This document shows positions 9,170 to 18,831 of a stretch of 64,000 bases of DNA, in pieces (within the stretch, counting starts at the first letter, position 1; every line of letters begins with the position of its first letter). The stretch comes from Marinihelvus sp963695135 (GTDB lineage Bacteria > Pseudomonadota > Gammaproteobacteria > Xanthomonadales > SZUA-36): contig CAVOGA010000001.1 of NCBI GenBank assembly GCA_963695135.1, forward strand, positions 930,001 through 994,000, in the 5' to 3' direction. The position numbers and the translations under genes are program-made. A model generated the notes under the pieces. It made no database searches. It saw only the letters and a list, made by a program, of their open reading frames with translations, and was not told where the DNA came from.

Positions 9170-10015
9170 TCAATGATCCCTTCGAAGACATGGGCTGCCG
9201 GACCGGTCAGGCTGATCGGGCCGGCGCCGCGGTCGGTTTCGACTTTCAGCGTACCACCAGCCTGCTCGACGCGCACCTTGTTGCCGACACGGCCCAGGCG
9301 GGCCAGCCAGGCCACCGCCGCGCAGGCGCCGGAGCCACAGGCGCGGGTCTCGCCGGCGCCGCGCTCCAGGACCCGCAGGCGAATCTGCTCCGGGCTGACC
9401 ACCTCCGCGAAGCCCACGTTGCAGCTGTCGGGAAAAAATTCGCTCGCGCGCAGCGCGGTGCCCTGTGCTTCCACCGCCGCCTGCGCCGCGTCTGCGACTT
9501 CGATGACGGCATGCGGGTTGCCCAGGGACAGCACACCGAAGTTCAGGGTCTCGCCGGCAATCTGCAGGGTATACCGCTGGTCCAGACCGGCCGCCGGCCC
9601 CGTGTAGGGCACGCCGGGCGGGGAAAAATCCGCGACACCCATGTCCGCGCGCACCTGGTCGTCCTTCGAGCCGGGTCACGGTGATGATGTCTTTTGGGGT
9701 CGCCAGGCGAAAGCAGTGTTCCGTGCCGCCGGCCGCGTTGGCCAGGTACAGTCCCAAGGCGCGCATGCCATTGCCGCACTGCTCCGCTGACCCGCCGTCC
9801 GCATTCCAGATGCGCACCCGGGCGGTGATGGCAGCGTCCTCGTGGGGCTCCAGGGTAAGCAGCTGGTCAAAACCTATGCCGGTGTGCCGGTCACTCCAGG
9901 ATCGAACGCGGTCTGCGTCCAGCGGCGGGGCGGCAGCGCGCTGCGCGTCGCTGCGCAGGTCCAGCACCATGAAGTCGTTGCCGGCGCCGTGCATCTTGTG
10001 AAATTTCAGGCTCAC
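9166..10015 (-). CDS. dapF: DapF, diaminopimelate epimerase, one frameshift near 9665
   Basis: It converts LL-diaminopimelate to the meso form for lysine and peptidoglycan. Both catalytic cysteines are visible: the first in the CGNGMRALGLY segment (N-terminal half) and the second in ACGSGACAAV (C-terminal half). The opening KFHKMHGAGNDFMVLD is diagnostic. The frame breaks after TVTRLE: changing GG to G near 9665 restores LEDDQVRADMGVADFSPPG, giving about 282 residues. The start codon is GTG at 10015, overlapping the lptM stop by 4 bases. Because DapF is essential, the shift is probably a sequence error. Confidence 0.93.
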
Positions 10016-10308
10016 GAACCGGAGTCATTATCCTTCTTGAAGGCCTCTTCCTCGTCGTCGGCTTCCTCGTCAGCCGCGTCCTGCGCCTCGATTTCGTCCA
10101 TGGCCGGGCCGTCGGCGTCCTCCTGCCAGCCATCATCGCCCTCGCCGACGAAGCCTGCCGGCCCCGGCGTGCCCTCGTATTCGGTCGATTCCTGGTTGCC
10201 GACAGCGGTTTGTTCCGCAGGCAAATACAGGGGCCCCGGGTTGCCGCAGGCGGCCAGGGCAAGGCTCAGGACCAGGAGGGTGATCAGGCGTGAAAGCAGT
10301 GGGTGCAT
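10012..10308 (-). CDS. lptM: LptM-family (YifL) small outer-membrane lipoprotein
   Basis: 98 residues from ATG 10308. The signal peptide (MHPLLSRLITLLVLSLALAAC) ends in a clear lipobox L-A-A-C, and the mature protein begins CGNPGPLYLP, which matches the conserved CGxxGPLYxP start of LptM. LptM binds the LptD/LptE lipopolysaccharide translocon and assists LptD disulfide maturation. The rest is a low-complexity acidic tail (Asp/Glu/Ala, about 60-98), longer than in E. coli. It is the first gene of the lptM-dapF-DUF484-xerC operon and is divergent from the esterase at 10349 with only 40 bases between. Confidence 0.88.
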   Translation of the reverse strand: MHPLLSRLITLLVLSLALAACGNPGPLYLPAEQTAVGNQESTEYEGTPGPAGFVGEGDDGWQEDADGPAMDEIEAQDAADEEADDEEEAFKKDNDSGS

Positions 10309-10348
10309 GGGTACAGATGCCAGGGTGCAGACTGTTAGACTATACGCC

Positions 10349-11072
10349 ATGCATACAACCGATTCAGCCGGCACAGCCGGCCAGGGCGAACAAGCCACCG
10401 CACTGCCAGAAACGGTGGAGGTACAGACCTCCACCAGCCCGGAATTCAGCGTCATCTGGCTGCACGGCCTGGGCGCCGACGGGCATGACTTTGAACCGGT
10501 CGTGCCCATGCTCGGATTGCCGCCGGGCCTGGGCGTGCGCTTCGTGTTTCCGCACGCGCCGGTGCGACCGGTGACCCTCAACGGCGGCATGGCCATGCGC
10601 GCCTGGTACGACATTGCCAGCCTGACGGCCAGCCGGGACCAGGACGAGGCCGGCATTGCTGCCAGCTCGGAGCTGGTGCATGCGCTGGTCGCCCGCGAGG
10701 TGCAGCGGGGCATTCCCGTCGAGCGGCAGGTGATCGCCGGTTTCAGCCAGGGTGCGGCGATGGCGCTGCACACGGGATTGCGATATCCGCAGCGGCTGGC
10801 TGGAATCATTGCGCTGTCCGGCTACCTGCTGCTTGCCCGACCGGCTGGCCGCCGAGGGCAGCGCCGCCAACCGTGACGTTCCCATTTTCATGGCCCACGG
10901 CAGCCATGATCCGGTGGTGGCCTTCGATTATGGGCATCGCTCGGCACAGTTTCTACAGCAGGCCGGCTACCCGGTGGAGTGGCACAGCTATCCGATTCCA
11001 CACTCGGTCAGCCCAAACGAGCTCACCGATATCGGTGCGTTTCCTGGCGGGCTGTTTCAGCTAGGCGCCTAA
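10349..11072 (+). CDS. Carboxylesterase/phospholipase of the alpha/beta-hydrolase fold, one frameshift near 10842
   Basis: About 240 residues. Catalytic Ser lies in GFSQGAAM, Asp in HGSHDPVV and His in SYPIPHSV, the triad of the bacterial carboxylesterase II family (PF02230); the opening VIWLHGLGADGHDFEPVV is also typical. Such enzymes hydrolyse short acyl esters or lysophospholipids in the cytoplasm. The frame breaks in IALSGYLLLA: removing one C from CCC near 10842 restores ALSGYLLLADRLAAE. It is followed after 8 bases by algZ. Confidence 0.9.
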
Positions 11073-11080
11073 CGAACGCG

Positions 11081-12142
11081 ATGGTGCCCAGGCAGAAACC
11101 GGAACCGAGCTGGGAATCCCTGGAGCGCAGCTCGGGGCCACCGAGCTTCTGCCGCTGGCGCTCCGTGCTGGGGGTGGCGGCCATGTCACTGCTCGCTGCC
11201 TGGATGGTATCCCTGGGCACGGCCTGGCCCATGGAGGCCAGGACCCTCCTGCTGCTGGTCACCTACGCCGTCGGCCTCGGGCTGTTCTGCGCCTACCTGG
11301 TCTGCGCCTGTGGCGGGCTTCTCGGCCGAATGAGCACCCGCACGGCCTGGTTCGGCGCCTGGGTGGTGGTGGTGCTGGGCGCCTGGGCGTTCAGTTACCT
11401 GGTTGGCATGATGAGCACCGTCTGGGGCCTGGGGCCGGGCGCCGAGGCCCATGAGTCCTTCGTCGGCAAGAGCGTCCTCGCGGCGGCAATTGTCAGCCTG
11501 GCGTTGTTCCGTTACCTGTTTGTCAGGGCCCGCTGGGAGGCGGACATGCTGTCCGAGTCCGAGGCCCGGGTCGAGGCGCTGCAGGCACGTATCCGGCCCC
11601 ACTTCCTGTTCAACAGCCTGAATACGATCGCCAGCCTGATTCCTGACGACCCGGAGGGCGCGGAGCGCGCCACGGAGGATCTCGCCGAGCTGTTCCGGGG
11701 CGGCATGCGTCGCAGCGAGGACATGATTCCGCTGGCCGATGAGCTGTCCCTGGGCCGCAAATACCTGGCCATGGAGCAGCGCCGCCTTGGCGACCGGCTC
11801 CAGGTCGAATGGGATGTGGATGACTTGCCCGCCCAGGAGCCGGTGCTGCCGATGTTGCTGCAGCCCCTGCTGGAAAACGCCGTGGCGCATGGCGTTCAGC
11901 CGCACCCGCAGGGGGGCAGGGTGCGTGTTTATGGCCGCATGGAGGGCGGTAATATGGTGCTCACGGTAACCAATCCGCTGGCGCCGTCGGGCAGCAAGCC
12001 GGGTCACGGCATGGCCCTGGGCAATATTCGTTCACGCCTGGCCCTGACCTACAGTTCGCTGGCCAGCCTGTTGACCCACCAGGATGCCGAAAACCATTAC
12101 GCTGTTTTGACGATTCCCCATGCTCAAACTCCTGATCGTTGA
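11081..12142 (+). CDS. algZ: AlgZ/LytS-type membrane histidine kinase
   Basis: 353 residues from ATG 11081. Four membrane helices (about 30-50, 55-80, 85-110, 125-145) are followed by a His_kinase domain of the LytS/AlgZ class (PF06580): the phosphoacceptor region is RIRPHFLFNSLNTIASLI and the ATPase lid carries GHGMALGNIRSRL. It lacks the usual Asn-rich N-box, as is normal in this class. Gene order algZ-algR-hemC-hemD is as in Pseudomonas and Xanthomonads. The signal sensed is unknown, and I would not assume alginate control here. The end overlaps the regulator start by 23 bases. Confidence 0.88.
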   Translation: MVPRQKPEPSWESLERSSGPPSFCRWRSVLGVAAMSLLAAWMVSLGTAWPMEARTLLLLVTYAVGLGLFCAYLVCACGGLLGRMSTRTAWFGAWVVVVLGAWAFSYLVGMMSTVWGLGPGAEAHESFVGKSVLAAAIVSLALFRYLFVRARWEADMLSESEARVEALQARIRPHFLFNSLNTIASLIPDDPEGAERATEDLAELFRGGMRRSEDMIPLADELSLGRKYLAMEQRRLGDRLQVEWDVDDLPAQEPVLPMLLQPLLENAVAHGVQPHPQGGRVRVYGRMEGGNMVLTVTNPLAPSGSKPGHGMALGNIRSRLALTYSSLASLLTHQDAENHYAVLTIPHAQTPDR

Positions 12143-12825
12143 CGACGAACTGCCTGCGCGCACCGCGCATGCGGCGCCTGCTGGGCGAGCAGGCGGGCTG
12201 CGAGGTCTGCGGTGAGGCCGGCTCAGGTACCGAGGCGCTGGTCCTGGTCAAGCGCCTGCAGCCGGATGTGCTGCTGCTGGATATCTCCATGCCCGGTCTT
12301 GACGGCCTGGGCCTGGCGAGCAAGCTCAAGGGCCAGGAGGATGCGCCGGTGGTGATTTTCTGTACCGCTTTCGAGGAGCATGCGTTGTCGGCCTTCGAAT
12401 TCGACGCGATCGACTACCTGGTCAAGCCGGTGAATGCCGAACGCCTTGCTGCAGCCCTGGACCGGGCCCGCCGATTTCTCGGTATGGACCGGCCGGAGGC
12501 ATTCCTGGCCTCCACGCTCGGCGGTTCCACCGAGCTGATAGACCTCGGGGATATCACCTGCCTGCTGGCGGAGGACAAGTACACGACGGTTTATCTCCCC
12601 GGCCGCACGGTGATGGTGAATCACTCGCTGACCGAGATCGAGGAAGCCCACCCGGAGCGGTTTATTCGCGTCCACCGCAGTGCGCTGGTTGCCCGCAACC
12701 GGGTGCGCGGCCTGGAACGGGGGGATGGCGGAATGCACGTACTCGTGGAAGACTGTTCACTGCGCCCGGTAGTCAGCCGGCGCCAACTGCCGGCCGTGCG
12801 CCGGCTCATCAAGGAACTACAGTAA
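12120..12825 (+). CDS. algR: AlgR-type LytTR response regulator, one frameshift near 12160
   Basis: It begins MLKLLIVDDELPAR, an intact receiver start with the acidic DD pair. The frame then slips by one base, and the second frame continues RMRRLLGEQAGCEVCGEAG...VLLLDISMPGLDG (phosphoacceptor Asp) and the conserved Lys in DYLVKPV. The C-terminal half is a LytTR DNA-binding domain (ITCLLAEDKYTTVY...FIRVHRSALVARNRV). About 234 residues after correction. It is the partner of the kinase just upstream. The stop shares a base with the hemC start (TAATG), so hemC may be co-expressed. Confidence 0.9.
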
Positions 12826-13742
12826 TGAAAACGCTTCGAATCGCAACGCGCCGCAGCGCGCTGGCCCTTTGGCAGGCCAATCATGTCAGGGATCTGCTTA
12901 TGGAGGCCCATCCGGGACTTGAGGTCGAGCTGGTCAAAATCGTCACCCGGGGTGACCGGATTCTCGACCGTCCGCTCTCGGAAATCGGCGGCAAGGGGCT
13001 GTTTCTGAAAGAGCTGGAAGCCTCCCTGCTTGCCGGTGAAACGGACCTGGCGGTGCATTCCATGAAGGACATGCCGTCAGAGATGCCGGAGGGACTGGAA
13101 CTGGCCGCGGCACTGCCGCGGGCCAACCCGTTCGATGCCTGGATCTGCAACAGCGGCAAGTCGCTGCAGGAACTGCCCGCCGGCGCCCGGGTCGGCACCT
13201 CGAGCCTGCGCCGGCGCTGCCAGGTGCTGGCGGCGCGACCGGACCTGGACGTGGTGGAGCTTCGCGGCAACGTGGACACGCGCCTGGCCAAGCTGGACGC
13301 CGGCGAGTACGACGCGATCATCCTCGCCTGCGCAGGCCTTGAACGCCTCGATCTCGCGCACCGCATTACCGTTGAAATGTCGCCACCGGACTTCCTGCCG
13401 GCAGCAACCCAGGGAATCATCGGCCTGCAATGCCGGACCGGTGACGCACCGGTGCACGAGGCCATTGCGCCACTCGCCGACCGCACTGCCATGGTCCAGG
13501 CCACTGCCGAGCGCACGGTGATGGCGCGCCTGGAAGGCAGTTGCCAGGTGCCGCTGGCGGCCCGCGCCGTGGTCGACGGGGCATCGATCTCCATGAGCGG
13601 CCTGGTTGGTACGCCGGACGGCAAGCGCATCCTGCGCGCGGCGGTTGAAGGTTCGGATCCCATCGAGACGGGCCTGGCGCTGGCCGACGCGCTGATCGCG
13701 CAGGGCGCCGAGGCCATCATCGCGGACCTTTCAGAGCACTGA
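12825..13742 (+). CDS. hemC: HemC, hydroxymethylbilane synthase
   Basis: 305 residues, intact. It polymerises four porphobilinogens into hydroxymethylbilane. The dipyrromethane-cofactor Cys is residue 240 in RLEGSCQVPLA. Other family motifs are IATRRSALALWQA, HSMKDMPSEMP and VGTSSLRRRCQ. It overlaps the algR-like stop by one base and heads the haem cluster hemC-hemD-hemX-hemY. In Pseudomonas the same linkage ties haem genes to the AlgR operon. Confidence 0.97.
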   Translation: MKTLRIATRRSALALWQANHVRDLLMEAHPGLEVELVKIVTRGDRILDRPLSEIGGKGLFLKELEASLLAGETDLAVHSMKDMPSEMPEGLELAAALPRANPFDAWICNSGKSLQELPAGARVGTSSLRRRCQVLAARPDLDVVELRGNVDTRLAKLDAGEYDAIILACAGLERLDLAHRITVEMSPPDFLPAATQGIIGLQCRTGDAPVHEAIAPLADRTAMVQATAERTVMARLEGSCQVPLAARAVVDGASISMSGLVGTPDGKRILRAAVEGSDPIETGLALADALIAQGAEAIIADLSEH

Positions 13743-13830
13743 CGCGCGGCGGCGCCATCTGCTGCGCGCCCGCGGGTCTCCCGCCGGCGGCCAGGTGTTA
13801 GACTGAGCCGCGTTCCGCACCGGTAACCTC

Positions 13831-14573
13831 ATGGTTTACACGCACGCCCTGTTGAGCCGCCCCGAGCCCCAGCTCACCGAGCTGGCCAACGGGATTCGCG
13901 TGGCGCACCTCAACCCGGTTGGCATGCCGGCGTTCACCTTTGCAGCGACCGGCGAGACCGTCGCGCCGGATAAAGCCTGGCGCGAGCACCCCTCTCGTCT
14001 GCTGGTGTTCACCAGCCCCCGCGCCGTCGAATTCGGTCTGCCGGTGGTGCCCGCTTCCATGCTCCGGGAGAGCCATATTGCCTCGGTGGGGCCGGCCACC
14101 ACGCGCGCGCTGGCTGCCGCAGGCACTCGAAGCGCTGCAGGCGCCGGGGCCGGTGTTCGACAGCGATTCCCTGCTGGCCTGTGTGAGGGCTGAGCTGCAG
14201 CCGGGCGCGGCGCTGATCCTTGCTGCCCCGGGCGGCCGCGAGGCCATCCAGGACGGCCTTGAAGCCACGGGCTGGCAGGTTCGGCTGGTGCCTGTGTACC
14301 GGCGCGAACTGCTGACGCCCGATCCGGCACTGATCGACCCGGCTCGAAGAGGCCGGGGGAATCATCAGTATCTGGACCAGCGGTACGGCCATGGAGCACG
14401 TGATGGGTGCGCTGAGTGAAGCCGCGGCGCGGCAGGTGCGTGCCGGCACCGCCATTGTCGTTTCCGAGCGCCTGGTGAAACTGGCCCGCGGCCTGCGCCT
14501 GCGGGATGTGAGGCTTGCCGGCGGCGCCTCCAATGCCGACCTCCTGCAGGCGGTTCACGAGGTGATCGGCTGA
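13831..14573 (+). CDS. hemD: HemD, uroporphyrinogen-III synthase, two frameshifts
   Basis: HemD closes and inverts ring D of hydroxymethylbilane to give uroporphyrinogen III. Three frames must be joined: MVYTHALLSRPEPQL...VGPATTRALAAAG, then LEALQAPGPVFDSDSLL...YRRELL, then IISIWTSGTAMEHVM...LAGGASNADLLQAV. Shifts lie near 14128 and 14345, each repaired by removing one G. The pieces SRPEPQ, FTSPRAVEF, VGPATTRAL and ASNADLL are recognisable HemD segments. The corrected length is about 247 residues. hemC precedes it by 88 bases and hemX follows by 76. Confidence 0.88.
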
Positions 14574-14649
14574 AGCGCCGGCCGGACTGCTGTGCAAAGC
14601 GGCGCGCATTTGGTTAGCATCTTTGAATCTGAGCAAAGGAGTCCTGTCC

Positions 14650-15939
14650 GTGTCTGAAACGGAAGAGAAAACCCCTGAATTCGACCCCTTTGCGGCGCCG
14701 GCCGGCAAACCGCCGCGCTCAGGCGTGTTCATCGGCCTGCTGGCGCTGGTGCTGGCCCTGGCGGTAGGCGGCTGGAATGGCTGGCTCTGGTGGCAGGAAC
14801 GCCAGGCGCAAGGTGAGACCGCGGTGGTTGCCGACTCGCTGCAACAGCTGGAAAGAGGCCAGGCAGAGCTGCTGCGCGCTCAGCAGGCACAGGGTGCGCG
14901 CCTGGCCACGGTCGAGAAACTCGAACTGGAAAGCGGCCTGGCCCAGCTGGACGAGGCGCTGGCAGACGCGCGCAGCGTGGCCGGATCGGACCGTGCACGG
15001 CTGGCTTCCCTGGAAGCGCAGCTGCTCGAGACCCGTGGGCTGCTCGATCGCCTGGAGTCGCGCGTGGCTGCCCTGGTGGTCCGGGGAGAATCACCGCGCC
15101 AGGGGCTGGAGCTTGCGGAGGTTGATTACCTGCTGCGCTCCGCCAATGAACGACTGCGCCTGTACGGTGACGCGCGCTCCGCGGCCCAGGCCCTGGCGCT
15201 GGCCGATGCGCAGCTCGGGGCCATGGACGACCCGGTTTACCTGCCCGTGCGGCAGTCCATCGCGGCCGCGGTGCTGGCCCTGGATGCCGTCCAGCGACCG
15301 GACATGGTGGCGCTCACGGAGGGGCTGTCCAGCCTGCAGGCGCGCATTCCCGGACTGCCGTTCCCGGGTGAGGTCAGCATCGTGACCGAAGCGGGGCCGG
15401 CGGTCACCGAGGAACAGGGCATCTGGGCGCGCTTCACTGGCGCCATGAGCGGCCTGGTGACCGTGCGTCGTGAACAGGAAGACCTGCTCCTGGTCAGCCT
15501 TGAGGACAAGGACACGGTCCGCCAGGCCCTGTGGCTGCAGCTGGAAGCGGCACGCCTCGCGCTGCTGCGCGAAGATAACGCGGCCTACCAGTCAGCACTG
15601 GAGCGGGCCAGTGGAACCCTCACCCGCTATTTTGATGTGGATTCGGACACCGTCACCGGTTTTGAAACTTCCCTGGGACGCCTGCAGGCTGTCAGTCTCG
15701 CGGTGGCCTGGCCGGACATCTCCGAGCCCTGGACACGCCTGAAGAGCATCCGGGATACGCGCATGCCGGCATCCGCGGCGCCCCCTGCAGCGCCACAAAA
15801 CACCCCGGATACGCCGGATGAGCAGCCGGCGGAAGAAGCGCCGGCAAGTCAGCCACCACCGGACGAGGCGCCGGCGCCTGAAGCTGAGCCCGAACCCGCG
15901 CCTGAACCTGAACCCGCCGCCGAGGACAGCGGCGCGTGA
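14650..15939 (+). CDS. hemX: HemX-like membrane protein (uroporphyrinogen-III C-methyltransferase-related family)
   Basis: I start at GTG 14650, eight bases after a strong AAAGGAG; a TTG at 14623 extends it by nine residues. About 429 residues: a short cytoplasmic N-terminus, one membrane helix (VFIGLLALVLALAVGGWNGWLWW), a long periplasmic coiled coil rich in Gln/Glu/Ala, the conserved HemX domain (PF04375), and a Pro/Glu/Ala tail (about the last 55 residues). Despite the family name it lacks the SAM methyltransferase domain; the function is uncertain. It overlaps hemY by 4 bases (GTGA). Confidence 0.88.
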   Translation: MSETEEKTPEFDPFAAPAGKPPRSGVFIGLLALVLALAVGGWNGWLWWQERQAQGETAVVADSLQQLERGQAELLRAQQAQGARLATVEKLELESGLAQLDEALADARSVAGSDRARLASLEAQLLETRGLLDRLESRVAALVVRGESPRQGLELAEVDYLLRSANERLRLYGDARSAAQALALADAQLGAMDDPVYLPVRQSIAAAVLALDAVQRPDMVALTEGLSSLQARIPGLPFPGEVSIVTEAGPAVTEEQGIWARFTGAMSGLVTVRREQEDLLLVSLEDKDTVRQALWLQLEAARLALLREDNAAYQSALERASGTLTRYFDVDSDTVTGFETSLGRLQAVSLAVAWPDISEPWTRLKSIRDTRMPASAAPPAAPQNTPDTPDEQPAEEAPASQPPPDEAPAPEAEPEPAPEPEPAAEDSGA

Positions 15940-17153
15940 AGCGTTCCGTGATGCTGCTGACCGCGCTGGGCCTGCTGCTGCTCACGGCAGCGCTGGCGCC
16001 CTTGTTCAAGAATGACCCGGGGCTGGTGCAGATTCATTTTCTCGGCTGGACCATTGAGACCAGCGTGCTCGTTCTGATCGGTGCGCTGATTGCCCTGTGG
16101 CTGCTGATCAACCTGGCCTTCTGGCTGTGGCGTCTGCCCGCGCAAACGGCGCAGCGGGTAGCGGACCGGCGCGGCCTGGCCCAGCTGGAAAAAGGCTTGC
16201 TGGCCCTGACCGAGGGCGACTGGAAAACCGCGGAAAAGGCGCTGGGCAAGTCCGCTGCCCTGCCGGGAAAAACCACCGCGCGCTACCTCGCCGCGGCCCA
16301 GGCCGCCTCGGGCATGGACGACCAGGAGCGCTGCGAGTATTACCTTGAACAGGCGGACAGCAGCGGCAGCAAACAAAGCTTCATTGTCGATCTGACCCGC
16401 GCCCGCCTGCTGATGGACAACGGCCAGCGGGCCGAGGCGCTACCGGTTCTGCGCGCACTGCATTCACGCCGCAAAAATCATCCGCAGGTCCTCGAGCTCC
16501 TGGCCCGGTGCTACCGGCAGCTGGGTCGCTGGGATGATTTGCAGGGGCTGCTGCCCCAGCTGAGCAAGGCGGGCGTTCTGAGCGAAGACGAACTGGGTGA
16601 GATCCGGCAGGAAATCGCGCGGCATCAGCTGTCAGAGGCCGGCGATGCGGCGGCGCTGGAGACCGCCTGGAAAGCCCTGCCAAAACCGCTGAAGCATGAC
16701 CCGCGCAGCGTCGAGGTCTATGCGGAACGCGCCGGTGAGCTGGAACGCGCCGACCTGGCGGAAGCCGTCCTGCGGGCCAGCATCAAGAGCGACTGGAACC
16801 AGTCGCTGGTGCTGCGCTACGGCGATCCGGGGGCGGGTGATGCGGCGCAACGCCTCAGCCAGTGCGAAAAATGGCTGCTGAAGCATCCGGATGATCCGGC
16901 GCTGCACATGGCGCTGGGACGGCTGTGCGCCGGGCAGTCCCTGTGGGGCAAGGCCCGCACGCACCTGGTGCGCAGCCTTGAGCTGGAGCCGACCGCGGCC
17001 GGCTACGACGCGCTCGGGCAGTTGCTGGAACGGCAAGGGGAGCTCGAACCGGCCATGGCCTGCTTTCGGAATGCGCTGCGCATGACCCAGGGGCGTTCTC
17101 CGGAACCGTTGCCGCTGCAGCCGGGTCGCCTCGCGTCACCGGACCAGGATTGA
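15936..17153 (+). CDS. hemY: HemY-like TPR membrane protein
   Basis: 405 residues from GTG 15936. Two N-terminal membrane helices (about 5-25 and 40-65), a HemY_N domain, then tetratricopeptide-like repeats (Ala/Leu helices to about 390). This is the gammaproteobacterial HemY, unrelated to the Bacillus protoporphyrinogen oxidase of the same name. It is always found with hemX, and a role in late haem synthesis or tetrapyrrole handling is suspected but unproven. It is the last gene of the haem cluster and converges with the reductase at 17161, only 7 bases apart. Confidence 0.9.
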   Translation: MKRSVMLLTALGLLLLTAALAPLFKNDPGLVQIHFLGWTIETSVLVLIGALIALWLLINLAFWLWRLPAQTAQRVADRRGLAQLEKGLLALTEGDWKTAEKALGKSAALPGKTTARYLAAAQAASGMDDQERCEYYLEQADSSGSKQSFIVDLTRARLLMDNGQRAEALPVLRALHSRRKNHPQVLELLARCYRQLGRWDDLQGLLPQLSKAGVLSEDELGEIRQEIARHQLSEAGDAAALETAWKALPKPLKHDPRSVEVYAERAGELERADLAEAVLRASIKSDWNQSLVLRYGDPGAGDAAQRLSQCEKWLLKHPDDPALHMALGRLCAGQSLWGKARTHLVRSLELEPTAAGYDALGQLLERQGELEPAMACFRNALRMTQGRSPEPLPLQPGRLASPDQD

Positions 17154-17160
17154 AACGGTC

Positions 17161-18210
17161 CTAGTGCGGCCGTTTGAGAATACTGACCGGCACGTCTGAG
17201 CCGAACTCGAACGAGTCGTAAAACAAGCGGTCCTCGCGAACCCCGTGTTCCAGAAAGCGGTGCTTGGCCACGTCGATCATCGCCGGCGGTCCGCTCATGT
17301 AGACGTCATGGTTGGCCAGGTTCTCGTAGGCGTCGAGGACGGCTTCGTGAACGTAGCCGGCAAATCCATCCTGCACCCGTTCATCGCCCGGCTCAGAAAT
17401 TGCCGGGGTAAATTCGATATGCGAGTGCGTTGAAACCCACTCGTTGATCAGGTTCTCATGGTAGAGCTCGGGGCGTGTCCGCGCGCCCCAGAACAGGTGA
17501 ATCGGACGCGTGTCGCCGTGGGCCAGCAGGTCCTCGATCATCGACTTGAGGGGCGCGAAGCCGGTCCCGCCGCCCATCATGATCATCGGGCGGTCCTCCT
17601 GGTCGTGACGCACAAAAAAGGTCCCCAGGGGTCCTTCGATACGCAGGATGTCCTTCAGCTGCATCTCGTCAAATACCCAACCGGTGAAATCACCGCCCTC
17701 CACGTGGCGCACGTGCAATTCCACTTCGCCCTCCCGGGCCGGCGAGCTCGCAATCGAGAACGCCCGCCGTTTGCCGCCGGGCAGCAGGATATCCAGGTAC
17801 TGGCCTGCCAGGAACTGCAGCCGCTGCGCGCGGGGCAGCTTGAGCACGAGCTTCATCACGTTGTCCGCGAGGCGGGTTTTTTCGACCACGCGCGCCGGCA
17901 GCTTGTGCACCGGGATATCCCGGATCGCCTCGATCTCCCGCGCCTCCACCGTGATATCGGAGCAGGCCGTTGCCTGGCACAGGAGGATGTCGCCGGCCGC
18001 CTGTTCCTGGTCGTCGAGCGCCAGCGGAGGATGGTTCGGGTAGTCAACCTGTCCCTCGAGCAGCCGGCCCTTGCAGCTGCCGCAGGTGCCGTTCTTGCAG
18101 CTGTAGGGCAGCATCACGCCCTGGCGCAGGGCCGCCTCGAGCAGCGGCTCGCCGGGATTGGCCTCGAAGCTTCGTCCGCTGCCTTGAATCACGATTTTGT
18201 ATGGGGGCAT
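17161..18210 (-). CDS. [2Fe-2S]/FAD oxidoreductase (CDP-6-deoxy-glucoseen reductase-like)
   Basis: 349 residues from ATG 18210. The N-terminal 90 residues form a plant-type ferredoxin: Cys ligands in PYSCKNGTCGSCKG plus a fourth in DILLCQA. Next is an FAD domain with RAFSIASSP, then an NAD(P)H domain with MMGGGTGFAPLKSMIE and ending DSFEFGSD. This layout is that of AscD-like and phenol-hydroxylase-type reductases, which pass electrons from NAD(P)H to a partner oxygenase or other acceptor. No oxygenase is adjacent, so the partner is unknown. The frame continues upstream to 19500 without a stop, but that part lies antisense to two real genes. Confidence 0.9.
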   Translation of the reverse strand: MPPYKIVIQGSGRSFEANPGEPLLEAALRQGVMLPYSCKNGTCGSCKGRLLEGQVDYPNHPPLALDDQEQAAGDILLCQATACSDITVEAREIEAIRDIPVHKLPARVVEKTRLADNVMKLVLKLPRAQRLQFLAGQYLDILLPGGKRRAFSIASSPAREGEVELHVRHVEGGDFTGWVFDEMQLKDILRIEGPLGTFFVRHDQEDRPMIMMGGGTGFAPLKSMIEDLLAHGDTRPIHLFWGARTRPELYHENLINEWVSTHSHIEFTPAISEPGDERVQDGFAGYVHEAVLDAYENLANHDVYMSGPPAMIDVAKHRFLEHGVREDRLFYDSFEFGSDVPVSILKRPH

Positions 18211-18384
18211 GGTCGCTCGTCTTGCGGCCGGGTAGTGGTTCGGTCGCGCGGAAAACAGCCAATATGGGCTCGGTGTGGCCCTGGCACAAGCCCCTCCCGG
18301 CGTCTGTGCGGCTTGGGAGCGAGCTTTTATGCCGCCTGTGCTACCCTTTGCCGCCTTAATCGGGTGCGCCCGGATCGAGAACTC

Positions 18385-18828
18385 ATGGATATCAATTTCT
18401 TCAAGGGGGGCATGTCCCTGGCCGACTTGCGGGAGCTGCATCGCGATACCGCTGTCGAGCGCCTCGGCATTCGCTTTACCGCAATGGCGCCGGCCACTTT
18501 GTGGGCGGAAATGCCGGTTGATGAGCGGACGGTCCAGCCGTACGGCATTCTTCATGGCGGCGCCTCCCTCCTGCTGGCCGAGTCCATGGGCAGTGTTGCC
18601 TCGGGCCTGGTTGCCGGGCCGCTTGGTGGACGCCCGGTGGGCATCGAGATCAACGGCAGTCACCTGCGTCCCGCCGGGCCCGGCCACGTGACCGGCGTAT
18701 GCCGGCCCCTGCGCGTAGGACGTGGTCTGCATTTCTGGCGTATCTCGGTTTACAGCGCTGCCGGCGAACACTGTTGCGAGTCGCGCCTGACGATCAAGAT
18801 TCTGCGCAGTGGCAGCGGGGCGGGCTGA
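18385..18828 (+). CDS. Hotdog-fold thioesterase (PaaI/MenI-like)
   Basis: 147 residues from ATG 18385. The central VQPYGILHGGASLLLAESMGS carries the HGG of the hotdog helix and the catalytic Glu of the PaaI/YdiI (4HBT) family, which hydrolyse acyl-CoA thioesters. It begins an operon: the next gene starts 3 bases after its stop. Neighbours (acyltransferase, YheT hydrolase) suggest a role in lipid acyl-CoA turnover rather than phenylacetate catabolism; this is inference. Confidence 0.9.
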   Translation: MDINFFKGGMSLADLRELHRDTAVERLGIRFTAMAPATLWAEMPVDERTVQPYGILHGGASLLLAESMGSVASGLVAGPLGGRPVGIEINGSHLRPAGPGHVTGVCRPLRVGRGLHFWRISVYSAAGEHCCESRLTIKILRSGSGAG

Positions 18829-18831
18829 GCC

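Noticed and set aside
11081..12825. Alginate production control by the AlgZ/AlgR-like pair
   Set aside because: The names rest on family and haem-gene linkage; no alginate gene is in the window.
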